A DNA stretch of 64,000 bases from NCBI GenBank assembly GCA_002077065.1, contig NAJO01000010.1, positions 310,001 through 374,000 of the forward strand, written 5' to 3'. Positions 23,921 through 34,213 of the stretch are shown one piece after another. The stretch is from Cryoendolithus antarcticus. Taxonomy: Eukaryota > Ascomycota > Dothideomycetes > Cladosporiales > Cladosporiaceae. A model generated the notes under the pieces. It was not told where the DNA came from, ran no database searches, and saw only the letters and a program-made list of their open reading frames with translations. Made by a program: the position numbers and the translations under genes. Each line of letters opens with the position of its first letter. Positions within the stretch are counted from its first letter, which is position 1.

Positions 23921-25568
23921 ATGGCCGACCAGAGCCCACCAAATTTAGACGTCCCGGGCTTCGATTTGAATGAACTGTCCCGTTCCAACGACGGCGAAGA
24001 TGGTATCCGGGTGCCTCTCCGGCTGGAATGGCTCAACGGTGGCCAATTACCTGTGTTGTTCGCTGTGCTTCCCAGGGCGCTTTTGGCTCAGTACGGGGTG
24101 CCAGGCCCAGCCATACCGGGCGTGCCACCCATCTACATCAATGAGCTACATCCCCGCATATCGCCCAACAACTCGACGTCTCGCTTCAACAGCGAGCAAC
24201 TCTCACGTCAACCCGTGATATCAAGTGGCAGTGGGATTGATACGAATGTCCGAGCAGAGCCGAGCTCTGTCGGCAGTCTTCGCAACACGCCTGCCAGTGG
24301 CAATCAGGAGGGTCCAGTGATCGGGCCTCTGGCACCACTGAGCAGTATCTCAGTAAATTATGCGCGTACATTGATCGGCCACGAACATCAGCCGCCTTCG
24401 CCGGGACGCTCTGCCGGATCGAAAGAGGCGCAGGCCAGTAGTAGCAGTCCTGCGGTCCCGAGCGCCGCAAAGACGATGCGGCCGCCGCCTGTCAGTCCGA
24501 AGCCCACACAAGGCCGCAAGCATCGTCCCAGTGATGCGTCCAGTTCACATCGGAAGTCCAAGCGATCTGTGGCCCGACTGAACAGAGCAAATCCGAAAGA
24601 GCGGGTGGAGGCAGCGAAGCAGAAGGTTACAAAGCCGTTCGACGTAATCATCATACGTGATCTTGATGTAGCCGCTGCCTTGCAGATCATCACTCCCATA
24701 ATCCCTCTGCATCTGCAGACGGATGACTTCTCACAGGCTAAGCGCGAGCACAGAGATTGGATTTCGAAGATCCTGAGCGCGTTTAACAGTCCCCTCGCCG
24801 CCATGCCGGAGAGCTGGCCCAGAGAATTGCGGGTAGAGTGGGATAAATGGGAGAAGGACTTCGATGAGCACGTTCTCGTGACGGTCGCAGAAGCTCCTAG
24901 TCCCGATTATATGCAGGCCAGGGCTACTGACCTCTTCTGGAAAGTCATCGCAGCACACGATACCTCCGCTGACCCGAACGCAGGCATTCGTCACGGCGGT
25001 TCCCGGCTGGGCAAAAGCATGCGGCTGTCATGTACCGCTCGCCTGACTGAGACCGTTGGAGCCATGAAGTCTCTTGCCATCGTGCGTTCTGATGTCATCA
25101 GAGGCGACGATCTGCCGTTTCTGATTGCCAATCCAAAAGGATACGCCAAGGCAAAGATATCCAACAAGTGAGTACCTTCCAGCAAGGACCAAATCGCCAC
25201 ACGTCGCAGCATATCCCAACTGACAGATCCCCAGACTAACGAACGAAACAAAGAAAGAGAAATACAAGGACCTACACCAGCGCATGATAGCCGAGAATGT
25301 CAGAGCCAGAGCCGAAGCCCGAGAGAAGAAGCGGAAGTTGAAGCAAGCAGCTACGTTGCCGGCGAATGGCTACACAGCTGAAGAGAGCAACGCAACCGGC
25401 GACAGTGCTCCGGATGTGGCCGGGGAGCATACTTCTGCTAGTGGTAGTGACTCGGAAGAAGCTGCAGATCACAGCGATGGCGAGAGCTACGTCGGATCGG
25501 ATTGGCAACGCTTCCAAGCCATGTACGGCGACGACAGTCTTGCAGAGGGTAAAGAGCTTTCTGATTAG
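23921..25568 (+). CDS. Tandem paralogue 3: unrecognised protein, same C-terminal domain
   Basis: Exons 23921..25167 and 25235..25568 give 526 residues if translation starts at MADQSPPN. An in-frame ATG at 23858 would add 21 residues. The N-terminal 230 residues are Pro/Ser-rich and end in a basic patch (HRKSKRSVARLNR). The shared domain, about 238-416, shows IITPIIPLHL, ILSAFNSP, a Trp-rich middle, HDTSADPNAGIRHGG, MRLSCTARL, VRSDVI and LIANPKGYAKAK. The intron is again phase 2 after the domain. The second exon is long here. It starts LTNETKKEKYKDL, matching the KEKFRDL tail of paralogue 1, continues as a basic helix (EAREKKRKLKQ), and ends in an acidic Ser/Asp/Glu-rich tail. Function unknown. 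Confidence 0.78.
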
Positions 25569-26262
25569 GATGGCGAGTGTGGGTCGACTGCCGATGCGGA
25601 GATTCCTGCTGGCGAGACAGATGGGAGAAAGGTGGTTGAAAGAGCATCAGGCATGCCTCAGCACTGTAGCAATAGTGGCGAGACGAGAAGGAAATTGCGT
25701 GATATCACAAGAGGATGAAGATGTAGACATGTACCTCAGTAGCGGGCAAGTATCGAACGGAGATGTTCATGGTGATAGGCGAACATATGCGCTCATGTTG
25801 TAAGATAGGGCATGAGACCCACCTGCGCCCTACCGGTGGTGTTCGGTGCTGTAAGAGCCCGCGTGGACTTCTTTCGTCATGGATCATCTAGATACAATCG
25901 TTCCGAGAGTACTCGCACTATGTCGTAGCGTATGAGAGGAAGCATGATCTCAGGATAATGTTAAGGTCTCGATAATGAATTGGCGTCGGGGCTATTTCGG
26001 CCCGATAATCAACGTCAAATGCTGGAGACGCACGTGACCATTGCTCACATACCGCGAAATGCCGCTGTGGGGCGATGCTTTGCATCTACGATCTCGTGTA
26101 CGTAACAGCTGTCCCCCTCGCCAATCTGACAGCATCTCTGGAGTCTGAATTGGTTGTTTCGACGGGTCGAAGAGCGGGGCCTTGGCAGTGACAGATCACG
26201 ATCCGTTCGGCCCAAATTTGTTGCACAATATTATTTATTGATCCGTGGCTTCCCCTCAGGTC
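25569..26262. other. Intergenic upstream of tRNA-Gln
   Basis: 694 bp without a supported gene. Open frames running on from paralogue 3 in other frames are shadows. The final 50 bp before the tRNA are AT-rich (CACAATATTATTTATTG), as is common before fungal tRNA genes. Confidence 0.4.
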
Positions 26263-26344
26263 GGTTGATTAGTGTAGTGGTTATCACTCCAGATTTTGAC
26301 TTTACAACCTTCTGGTAACCCCGGTTCGAGCCCGGGATCGACCT
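26263..26344 (+). tRNA. tRNA-Gln (anticodon TTG), with a 10-nt intron
   Basis: All arms fold: acceptor GGTTGAT with ATCGACC plus discriminator T, D-arm AGTGTAGTGGTTATCAC, anticodon stem CCAGA/TCTGG, and T-arm CCCCGG-TTCGAGC-CCGGG. The loop reads TTTTGA, then ten extra bases (26300..26309), then T, so the anticodon is TTG at 26296-26298. A short intron sits one base 3' of it, the canonical place for splicing by the Sen2/15/34/54 endonuclease. An internal B box (GGTTCGAGCCC) and a downstream T-run (TTTATTTT) fit RNA polymerase III transcription. Confidence 0.95.
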
Positions 26345-26763
26345 CATTTATTTTGGCATCTTCCTGGCACTTGGGCGGTCATTTTGCCCTTTGCCACCCA
26401 CCATGGCTCATCCCGAACGACACCTCAAGGCTCGGAGCAATTCTGCGGTCTCAGGCGTGGCACTGACGACGACAACGAGGAGGTCTCCAAGCCTCAGTGT
26501 CAAAGGGGCGATACTACCTAAGCATGGCAAGATCTGCGATCGACGACTACGGTGGGCTCCGAGCGAGGGACTGGGCAAGTCAGGCAGCAATGCAGGCATC
26601 TCATGTCACCCCGGGACACTCCAGGAACATCAGGTATGGGTATGGAAGTCATCTTCATCCCTGGAGCTAGTCCTACTATCGCCACAATGAGGGTATCTCG
26701 GTCCCCCAAACTCCTCGCTAAATCCCACAAGCAGCCCACAACCCAAAGTAACCGCTCATGGCC
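26345..26763. other. Intergenic between tRNA-Gln and ESA1 3' end
   Basis: 419 bp. The first bases are the T-rich polymerase III terminator. A plus-strand open frame at 26391-26690 has no family resemblance and I do not call it. The rest is likely 3' sequence of ESA1, which runs leftward to 26764. Confidence 0.4.
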
Positions 26764-28405
26764 CTACCAATTCCACGTCCTAGCAGCCGCACTAAACACC
26801 GGCGGCTTCCACTGCAGTCTTCCACTCTCAATCACCCTCTTTCCCCCTTTCCTCGCCTCCTTCTCCCTCAGCCTGTCCCTCTGTCCCAACACAGCCTCCG
26901 TAAGCACGATGACATGGCTCTTAGCATGATAGCGCAGCATGTTCAAGTTCTGTAGCGTATGCAGCACATCATTCGTAGTCATCGCCAGCGTCTGGCCGAT
27001 ATCCTCGACGCTCAGCTGCGGCGTGCCGGACTCAAGCGTCTCGGCGAGCAGGTCGACGATGACTTCTTGCCAGTAGGCGCGGTAGCCTAGCAAGCCGAGA
27101 TCGGAGAGGGGCTTCTCCGGAGAGCCCAGCTTTTGTTCGATCTTGGAGAGCTCGTAGGAGAACTGGATTAGGAGCTTGCCGTAGCCTTTTCGTTGATACT
27201 GGGGGAGAGTGAGGATGCAGGCTACGTTGTAGCCTTCGGAGCATTCTTTCTCCTTGCTGAAGTAGCCAACGAGGTGATGACCGTGTGGCGAGCGGACAGT
27301 CATGCAGTAGAAGAGGAAGGGGTCGACATCGTAGTAAAGCGTCTTGTGGTCTAAGAAGAGCTTCGAGAGGAGGCAGAGGTTGCGACACCAAGTACGCTGC
27401 CGACGGCCATCTATCTCGAAGAACGAGACGTTGGCGTCGCGGTAGATCTCATTCCCGGGCGGATGTTGGAGTGTGCATTTTGCACGGTGTCGGGTGAACT
27501 GAGATAGTGCGCCGTAATAGCCAAGGCAGAACTCGCAGATGAAGACGAGGTCCGAGTCTGCGAATTCGGCTGGGTAAGGCGAGAAGTACCAGGGCTCGAT
27601 CTCGTGGGTGCCCATTTGGATTCGCTCTAGGTTTCGTACGCGTGAGATCTCAGTCTGATTCTGCGTCATGCTACCGCCAGTGCGAAGCTTTTCAATTTCT
27701 TCTTCGCGGGTGTAAGGGACGTGATCGGGGACGGCTTTAGCGGCTGCAGCGGCGTCTTGCATGTCCACGAGATCGATCATGGATTCATCATCTGGCTGCG
27801 GCGTAGCATCGATGTCTTCAGTCGCCACTATGGCCAATGAGGGATCCCGATTCTCCTTGCCTCCTGAGACGGATGGTCGTCTTGACGTCTTTGCTGAGGT
27901 GTCGACGGGCGTGCCAGAAATTTCTCGTTGCAACATACCAGACCGAGAGCGTTTGTTCCCTGCTCTGGGCTGCACGGACAAGGAGTCGGTCTTCGAGGTT
28001 TGCTTCGCTGCTTGCTTCTGCTTCGACTTGGGCTCCGGCTTCTCTGGCGCAGGCCATTCGACTTCCTGCGAAAGATCGATCCGCTCAGCAGCAATCCACT
28101 CATCCAGACGTTTGTTGAAGTCCTCATAGTGAACGTAGAACGTGGGTTTGCCCTTCCGGGTTTGTATCGACAAGATTTCTGCTTTGCGATGTTCGCCATC
28201 CTGGAGACAATTAGCAATGTGTAATGCGCCATATCGATGCGATCAACAAACCTTCTCAACCATCGCCTTGACACCGATACTGTGGATCACATTAGCATAT
28301 GCGACTGTTGCGATCGCGATCGGCGCGAGCTTACCTCAACGACGACAGCGTCGCCATACCTGTCTCTGCGCGCGCTCCATCTGATGCATGTTCGCGAGGC
28401 GCCAT
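26764..28405 (-). CDS. ESA1: MYST histone acetyltransferase Esa1 (NuA4 catalytic subunit)
   Basis: Acetylates histone H4 and H2A in the NuA4 complex, in transcription and DNA repair. Three exons, 28405..28335, 28279..28252 and 28200..26764, encode 511 residues. The two small 5' exons supply [10 protein letters not shown] and [10 protein letters not shown], which run into [10 protein letters not shown], the start of the chromo-barrel (Tudor-knot) domain that ends near [16 protein letters not shown] variable Lys/Ser/Pro-rich linker follows. The MYST domain then shows a C2HC zinc finger (C-x2-C-x12-H-x3-C, near 256), the catalytic-cysteine segment VACILTLPQ, the acetyl-CoA loop QRKGYG (near 370) and the glutamate in SPEKPLSD. 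It shares a 226-bp divergent promoter region with REX4. Confidence 0.95.
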
Positions 28406-28631
28406 GATCGCGGCGCCTATTTGATGCCTACTAGGTTAATTTGATGATTTGTGTACGAGACCGCGCGTATGTTGATACGATCGACCACCTCATGCGGCGT
28501 CGTGTCAGATTGCGCCCGGTGAAGTCGAAGTCGGGGAATCGACGGAGCTTCACCCGGCGCATCTGTAAACTTTCACATGCTCGAGAACATTTCATTCTTG
28601 GTCAATCACGAACATGTCGGAGTGAGTAGTC

Positions 28632-29759
28632 ATGCCTGGACTGGAATTCTCCAGCAATTGGAAGATCCTGCAGGCCAGACTGGAAGCAGGCAAGAAGGCA
28701 GAAGCGAAGATCAATGGAGGAGTGAAGCGAAAGCGGCCTGCAGACCCGAAATCCACCAGACCCAGGCCGTACAGCAGAGGACCAAAGGCGACTGGCGATA
28801 ACAGCATCCCCCTCACTAAGAAGCGCAAGATGGGCAGCTACATATCATCCGACTCAGCACCAGCTGAGCGCCACGCAACACTCGCCAGAGACCACGATAT
28901 CGACCCCTCCGACATCCACGCAGCGTTCGACCGCCCACCTGTATCGAACGCGAAAGTCCTGCCCAACGATGCGCGCGATGACGAGATAAACGCTGGCCTG
29001 CATCCTACAAATAAGCCGGGCAAGTACCTCTCTCTCGACTGTGAAATGGTTGGTACCGGCCCGCCACCGCACGCAGATCATCTCCTAGCTCGAGTGTCAC
29101 TGGTGAACTACCACGGGCAGCAGATCTACGATTCCTACGTCCAGACCCCCGCAGGCACGAAAGTAACAGACTACCGCACCTCAGTATCCGGCATACGCCC
29201 CCACCACCTCATCCCAGGCACTGCACGCCCATTCGCAGAAGTACAGCGCACAGTCTCCGACCTCCTAGAGACACGAATTCTCGTTGGCCATGCGCTGAAG
29301 AAAGATCTCGAAGTGCTAGAGCTCAAGCACCGACCGCGAGACGTGAGGGACACGAGTCGCTATTCGGGCTACAGGATCGAAAGTAAAGGCAAGCCGCCCG
29401 CTCTCAGGAAGCTTGCGGCTAGTGAGCTGGGCTGGCAGATCCAGGAGGGAGAGCATAGTAGTATTGAGGATGCGAGGGCGGCTATGGGATTGTTCCGGAA
29501 GAGGAAGGGGGAGATTGAGGGGGAGGTTGTGCGGAAGTATGGGAAGGGTGGGCCGGGTGCAGGGAGGAAAAAGGGTGGTGAAGTCAAGGCAGCTACCGCG
29601 GAGCTGGGAGACGATGTTGAAGACGAGGATGACGAAGAGGAAGAGGAGGACGAGGAGCTGGAGACGCTTGATGGCGAGGACGACGATGTCACGAGTCAGC
29701 CCGGGCCAGCGCAGGCCAAGAAGAAGCGGAAGAAGAAGAAGAACACACGGAGGAAGTGA
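28632..29759 (+). CDS. REX4: RNA exonuclease 4 (Rex4), DEDDh family
   Basis: Nucleolar 3'-5' exonuclease implicated in rRNA processing. Single exon of 375 residues starting MPGLEFSSNWKILQ, which matches the conserved SSNWK start of the family. The exonuclease domain occupies about 130-290. Its DEDDh residues are visible in LDCEMVG (D, E), VGHALKKDLEVL (D), and HSSIEDARAAM (H, D). The C-terminal 80 residues are first acidic (a long Asp/Glu run) and then end in KKKRKKKKNTRRK, a typical nucleolar localisation tail. A GTGAGT just upstream could suggest a 33-nt intron from an earlier ATG, but that is too short to be credible. Convergent with the methyltransferase gene to the right. Confidence 0.92.
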   Translation: MPGLEFSSNWKILQARLEAGKKAEAKINGGVKRKRPADPKSTRPRPYSRGPKATGDNSIPLTKKRKMGSYISSDSAPAERHATLARDHDIDPSDIHAAFDRPPVSNAKVLPNDARDDEINAGLHPTNKPGKYLSLDCEMVGTGPPPHADHLLARVSLVNYHGQQIYDSYVQTPAGTKVTDYRTSVSGIRPHHLIPGTARPFAEVQRTVSDLLETRILVGHALKKDLEVLELKHRPRDVRDTSRYSGYRIESKGKPPALRKLAASELGWQIQEGEHSSIEDARAAMGLFRKRKGEIEGEVVRKYGKGGPGAGRKKGGEVKAATAELGDDVEDEDDEEEEEDEELETLDGEDDDVTSQPGPAQAKKKRKKKKNTRRK

Positions 29760-29979
29760 GCAGCGTCTTTCTGACATGTGAGCTTCTATCGTCTATGTAC
29801 AAGCCTCTTCCCAGGCTCCACCGCAAGAAGTGTATATCCCATCTATCACCAAGCCACCCTTTCAAATGCCGCTTCATACGCATAACCTAGAAACCCAACG
29901 CCCACCGCTAAAGTCGCAGCATTCAATCCTGCCATCATATTCGAAGTCGTCAAGGCCACAGTTCTCGTGCAACACATCT

Positions 29980-31410
29980 CTACAGCGGCACATCCTCCAT
30001 CATCTCAACCCCGCCCTCGCGCCCGACCGTCAAGATCACGTCTCCGAGCGTCTTCGTCGCGAATCCAGCCTCACAGTACGAGAAGTAGTACTCCCACTTC
30101 CGTCTGAACAGATCCACATCCTCCTCGCTCATACCCTTGCCCTTCCGATCCCCCTCGTGCTCTTTCAACAACGCAGGCCGGATCTTCGCAGGGAACGACT
30201 GCATGAAATTCTGTCTCCACACTCGTAATGTTTTCGCGTAGTGCGGGCCAATATTCTCTACGCTTTCTGGGATTAGACACGGTGAGGAAGTTGGCGTAGC
30301 AGAGGATCCAGACCGGATGGAAGTCAGGAGCTGGGTGAGGGTGGGCAGATGACCGCCGGGAAAGATGTACCGTCGGATGAAGTCGTCGCTGTCGCGGTAG
30401 CCGGCGTAGCGAGACTCGGGCATTGTGATGCATTGGAAGACCGCAATGCCGCCTGCTTGCTTCAGTAGGCTGTCGACGCAGCGGAAGTACGTTTCTAGGT
30501 ATTCCGCGCCGACGGCTTCGAGCATTTCTATGCTGACGACCTTGTCGTACTTTTGTGCCTCGGAGGTCGGGACGGGCAGCGATCGGTAATCGCAGAGCAG
30601 GACGCGGATTTGGTCTTGCAAGCCTGCGGCGCGGATTCGCGTTTCGGCCAAGGCTTTTTGCTCCACGCTGAGGGTCAGAGAGGTCACGCGACAGCCCGTC
30701 GTGGAGGCTGCGAGGATCGCGAAAGAACCCCACCCTGTGCCGATCTCGAGGACGTGATCGGTGGATTTTATCTTGCCGTTCGTGATGAAGCGGCGCAATT
30801 TGCGGTATTGCGCTTGTTCGAGCGTTTCTTGACTGCTGTGAGGATCGCTTCGCGGGAGCCAGATGGCGGAGCTATAGGTCATGTCGGGGGAGAGGAAGGC
30901 GGCGAACATTTCGTTGCTGATGTCGTAATGCGCGGAGATGTTCAGGCGGGCGTTGGTAAGCGTATTGGTCTTGCGGATCAGACCTGTGAGCTTGCCTGCG
31001 AGGTTGGAGGTGAATGTCGACCCATTGGACAGGTGGCTGCGGTTCTGGATGAACAGCTTAAAGAAGGCTGTGATGTCTGGGCAGGCGACTTCGCCGAGCA
31101 TGTAGCTTTCTGCGAAGCCCATGTCTGCGAAGAGCAGTAGGCGGATCCAGAAGAGGTCATTGAGGACTTTCAGCTCGGCGTGTGGAATCGTGTAGACTGT
31201 CTTCTCAGTCTCGACTTCGGCGCGCCTAGGGCTGCCGCAAATCGTGACGCTGCCATCCGTGTCCTGTATTATGAGCGATCCGATCTGTATTCTTCGGAGA
31301 AGCGACAGTATGCTCCCTCGCGAGATGGTAAGTAAAGGAGGGAGAGCGTACGATCCAGCGTACGCTGCGACGGAGTTGACTCGATTGGTGACAGGTGTGA
31401 GGACGCCCAT
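29980..31410 (-). CDS. Cyclopropane-fatty-acyl-phospholipid synthase-like methyltransferase
   Basis: SAM-dependent methyltransferase of the CFA synthase family (mycolic acid cyclopropane synthase type), 476 residues from the ATG at 31410. I chose this ATG because the upstream frame is closed by a TGA, and because MGVLTPVTNRVNS resembles other fungal family starts. An upstream intron cannot be excluded. The SAM-binding motif VLEIGTGWGSFA lies near residue 222. Other family marks are HYDISNEMF, CDYRSLP, EMLEAVGAEYLETYF, and DFIRRYIFPGGHLP. The substrate is inferred to be unsaturated acyl chains of phospholipids. It diverges from the RNase H2C gene over 909 bp. Confidence 0.88.
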   Translation of the reverse strand: MGVLTPVTNRVNSVAAYAGSYALPPLLTISRGSILSLLRRIQIGSLIIQDTDGSVTICGSPRRAEVETEKTVYTIPHAELKVLNDLFWIRLLLFADMGFAESYMLGEVACPDITAFFKLFIQNRSHLSNGSTFTSNLAGKLTGLIRKTNTLTNARLNISAHYDISNEMFAAFLSPDMTYSSAIWLPRSDPHSSQETLEQAQYRKLRRFITNGKIKSTDHVLEIGTGWGSFAILAASTTGCRVTSLTLSVEQKALAETRIRAAGLQDQIRVLLCDYRSLPVPTSEAQKYDKVVSIEMLEAVGAEYLETYFRCVDSLLKQAGGIAVFQCITMPESRYAGYRDSDDFIRRYIFPGGHLPTLTQLLTSIRSGSSATPTSSPCLIPESVENIGPHYAKTLRVWRQNFMQSFPAKIRPALLKEHEGDRKGKGMSEEDVDLFRRKWEYYFSYCEAGFATKTLGDVILTVGREGGVEMMEDVPL

Positions 31411-32319
31411 ATTGCCTGTAGATATGAAAGGGACTCGCGGGGACGCTGACAACGCGCAAGAACCGTTGAAAGTGACGGACGAGACTCAGTTACCTCTTGG
31501 TCGCACAATAGCATGACGATCGAGACATGACGGAGCTCTCAAGAAACATACTCGCCATGGTGGGGCTAGATCTCGCATACGCGGACGCTACCCCGAAAGG
31601 GCAGATTCGCATCTCGGTGAACGGAAAGACTAGTGCACCGGTACGGCCAGAGTTGAGCGGATGTCCGCCAAAGGCCGGCGCATTCTGAAGGCGGTGGAGA
31701 ATGCGAATTTAGTTAATTGCGGAGCTGTTTGTTGACGAGCCTGCGTCATCATCGGCCGGGATAGGCATGGGAGCGTTGCCGGGACTCGTTAGCTTCTGCG
31801 AGGTGGAATCGCAGGATTGCGAGTAATTTACACGATCCATCCATGCGCTAATAGGGCATCGAGCGCGTGGGTCAGCTTCTTCAATACCGATCTCATAACA
31901 GAGCGTGAACCTGAAGATTATAGGTATTCGACTCGGTACTTCGTTCCGTCGAGTCTGCCCTCAGCGTGCCTGCCAAGCATCTCAGGCCATTGGTGCATTT
32001 ACCCCGCCATTCATCGAAATGCTACGAGGTCCAACTCTGATCTCGAATGCTGGTGTGCGCCGAACAATCAGCAGGCGTAGGGAGATCAATGCAGTAGCGG
32101 ATCGTGTCTGATGATGGTCGTCGTCGAGTCACGTCTGCAATCATTGGTCCCATCTAATATGTGTTCAGACGGTATGAGTGCTACACGTGAAGCTCGGACC
32201 CCAACGCGTCCGAACGCGTCTTCCGCAAAATGCTTGTCACTGATGTGATGATAAACTGCAGCACGACCATCACATAGCAGCGACATCGTTTTTCTATTCA
32301 GTAGTGCTAATCAGTAATC
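31411..32319. promoter_or_regulatory. Divergent intergenic region, two MCB boxes before RNase H2C
   Basis: A 909-bp spacer between two divergent genes. I see no coding frame of note. At 32204-32209 and 32214-32219 two ACGCGT boxes lie 10 bp apart, one helical turn, about 100 bp before the RNase H2C ATG. ACGCGT is the MBF (Mlu1 cell-cycle box) site of yeasts; two copies so close are unlikely by chance. Regulation by MBF is inference. Confidence 0.5.
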
Positions 32320-32843
32320 ATGCAAGCCATCAGCAGCACCTCCGCGGCCAAGTCTCTCACCCCCAATATCCTGCCGTGCTCTATCAGACACAGCGGTCCA
32401 GTCGGCATCACTAAGCAGTACTGGAGTCCTACATCCTCATCTAACGGCACCAGCTCAGCTTACTTTCGCGGTCGCAAGCTTCGAGGCAAGACTGTGAAGC
32501 TGCCAGCAGGCTACGAAGGTGTGCTTCTGGAAAAGACTGAGAAGCAGATCATTGCGAAGCCGGCTGCGCCTACCTTTGACGAGAACGGTGAGCTGGAGGA
32601 GGTCACAGCTGTCCAGGATGTCGAAACGAAGGTGATGGATCGGAAGGCTAGCTTCGAAGAGGTCGTGGTCTGGGGCCATGATGCATTGCCGGAGGGTGGA
32701 GATGAGTTCGTGAAGGGACTTGGGGAGTGGATGGGGTTCGCTGAAGCTGTATGGCTTGCTAATGCGGGTTGGGTGACACTGTATGCTGATGTCTATGACA
32801 GATACATACGTACGACGATGTCGACTCTGACGCACCTAGCTGA
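32320..32843 (+). CDS. rnh203: Ribonuclease H2 subunit C
   Basis: Small non-catalytic subunit of the RNase H2 heterotrimer that removes ribonucleotides from DNA and degrades RNA-DNA hybrids. Two exons, 32320..32748 and 32802..32843, encode 156 residues, the usual size. The signature YFRGRKLRGKTVKLPAGYEG is followed by VLLEKT. The second conserved patch is VVVWGHDALP, then EWMGFAEA at the intron. The intron (GTATGG to GACAG, 53 nt, phase 0) avoids a non-conserved read-through, and the short last exon IHTYDDVDSDAPS restores a typical ending. Without splicing the frame would run on to 33009 with unrelated sequence. Confidence 0.9.
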
Positions 32844-33281
32844 GCAGCGCTGCCGCAAGCCTCTTGGGACCTACACGGCCTTCCGAATTACACATTCCTT
32901 CGGGAAGCACATGGCCCTTCAGCAACGGCCATCTCAGACACACAGTCATCCATGGACAGCTCCTCGGCATTTGGAAGCCCGTCGCAACCACCCCGCAGAC
33001 ATGAAATGATGGCCACCGCATTTACTGTCCGCCAACCCAGGCGTCTGGTGTGACTCTCGAAACCTCGTTCGAGTATGCAAGAGTTCATGTCCCGACGCAA
33101 GGGCGAGGAGCACGATGCGTAGACGCAGCATTCCGCCAATGACTGTCGCGAAGTGCCTCCACCGTTCGACTGCCACAGCATGGTGTCCAGTCCGGGGCCT
33201 TCTTCGAAGAAGGCGGTCTATTCACACAGGGACGTGCGAACAACGCAGTAGATCACACCGCACAAGCATTGCGATGCGCGT
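32844..33281. other. Intergenic between convergent genes
   Basis: 438 bp between the RNase H2C stop and the DUF4385 stop. The unspliced continuation of the RNase H2C frame covers part of it, but I see no gene. It should hold both terminators. Confidence 0.45.
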
Positions 33282-33911
33282 TCAGTCTGCGCTATCTTCC
33301 ACCTTGATCCCCAGTTCCGTCTTCACCTCCTCCTTGATCTCCTCCTCAGCCTCCGCCTTCACGCCCTTCTGCGTCTTATCCCACTCCTTCTGCTCCTTCT
33401 GGAAAGCCTTCCTCATCTCCACGTACCGCTGATCAGCGGCGCACTCCCGCCATACTAATCGAAACACCTCCGCAGCCTTCGCCTTCTCCTCCATTCCCTC
33501 ATGCCCCTCACTCCTCGGCAACTCCTTCCTCCCCCCACCCTCCCTCTCAACGACCCTCTCTGACCGATCATACTTCTTCCCGCCCTTATGATTCGCATAC
33601 CGCCTCGCGCGCGTGTACCCCATCTGAATAAACTTCCTCGCCATGTCTGCACCCACGAAGTCGCCGCGAGAGATGTAGCTATCGAAGGCTGCTTTGAGGT
33701 CTAGGGAGGACGCGGTGGCTATGGGGACTGTGCGGAAGCGCCAGAGGGGTAGGAGGAGAGATTTGTAGGGTTCGAAGGAGAGGACACCTACTTCGCCGCG
33801 GGCTATGCGGTAGGACATGCGGAGGGGTGTGGAGGTGACAGCTGGGGTAGGGAGGGGCTCTGAAGAAACGGGAGGTGAGGGCGACTTGGTTTTCTTCGTT
33901 CGTGGTGCCAT
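33282..33911 (-). CDS. DUF4385 domain protein
   Basis: A 209-residue protein with the DUF4385 domain, found also in bacteria and large DNA viruses, function unknown. Domain signatures are YRIARGEVGVLSFEPYKS, the LWRFRT turn, GDFVGADMARKFIQMG, and TRARRYANHKGGKKYD. I place the start at MAPRTKKTKSP (33911). The frame stays open further upstream but has no ATG there. The N-terminus is basic and Pro/Ser-rich; the C-terminus is a long charged helix ending in alternating Glu/Lys. Convergent with RNase H2C. Confidence 0.85.
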   Translation of the reverse strand: MAPRTKKTKSPSPPVSSEPLPTPAVTSTPLRMSYRIARGEVGVLSFEPYKSLLLPLWRFRTVPIATASSLDLKAAFDSYISRGDFVGADMARKFIQMGYTRARRYANHKGGKKYDRSERVVEREGGGRKELPRSEGHEGMEEKAKAAEVFRLVWRECAADQRYVEMRKAFQKEQKEWDKTQKGVKAEAEEEIKEEVKTELGIKVEDSAD

Positions 33912-34213
33912 TGCAGGCTTTTCTGATGTGGAAGACACTGAAGATCGATCATGCGACTGGACGCGTGCATTTGGGGACGCGCTGGCTACGTCACTTGTTC
34001 CAGGAGTTTGGATTCGCGGGGACAAAGTTCGTTGTTTGAGCCTCCCTTTCCTTCCTTCTACACCATTGATGACATGCTATTAGCTAGCCCCGAGTCCAGC
34101 CTCACGCTGCGAGTAACAGAAGAGACTATCAACGATAGCGAAGACTGACACTTTACAGCGCTCAACGCCACAATCGGCCAATCGATGCATACTCCGATCT
34201 TCAAGACGCAAGA
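33912..34213. other. Intergenic, DUF4385 promoter and small-gene 3' end
   Basis: 302 bp between two minus-strand genes. Nothing gene-like is visible. Confidence 0.4.

Noticed and set aside
26391..26690. 99-residue open frame after tRNA-Gln
   Set aside because: No family resemblance and it lies in the 3' flank of ESA1.
28625..28664. Possible 33-nt intron from an earlier ATG in REX4
   Set aside because: Shorter than fungal introns allow. The ATG at 28632 already gives the conserved SSNWK start.
32802..33009. Unspliced C-terminal extension of RNase H2C
   Set aside because: The sequence after the donor is not conserved, while splicing gives the usual length and ending.
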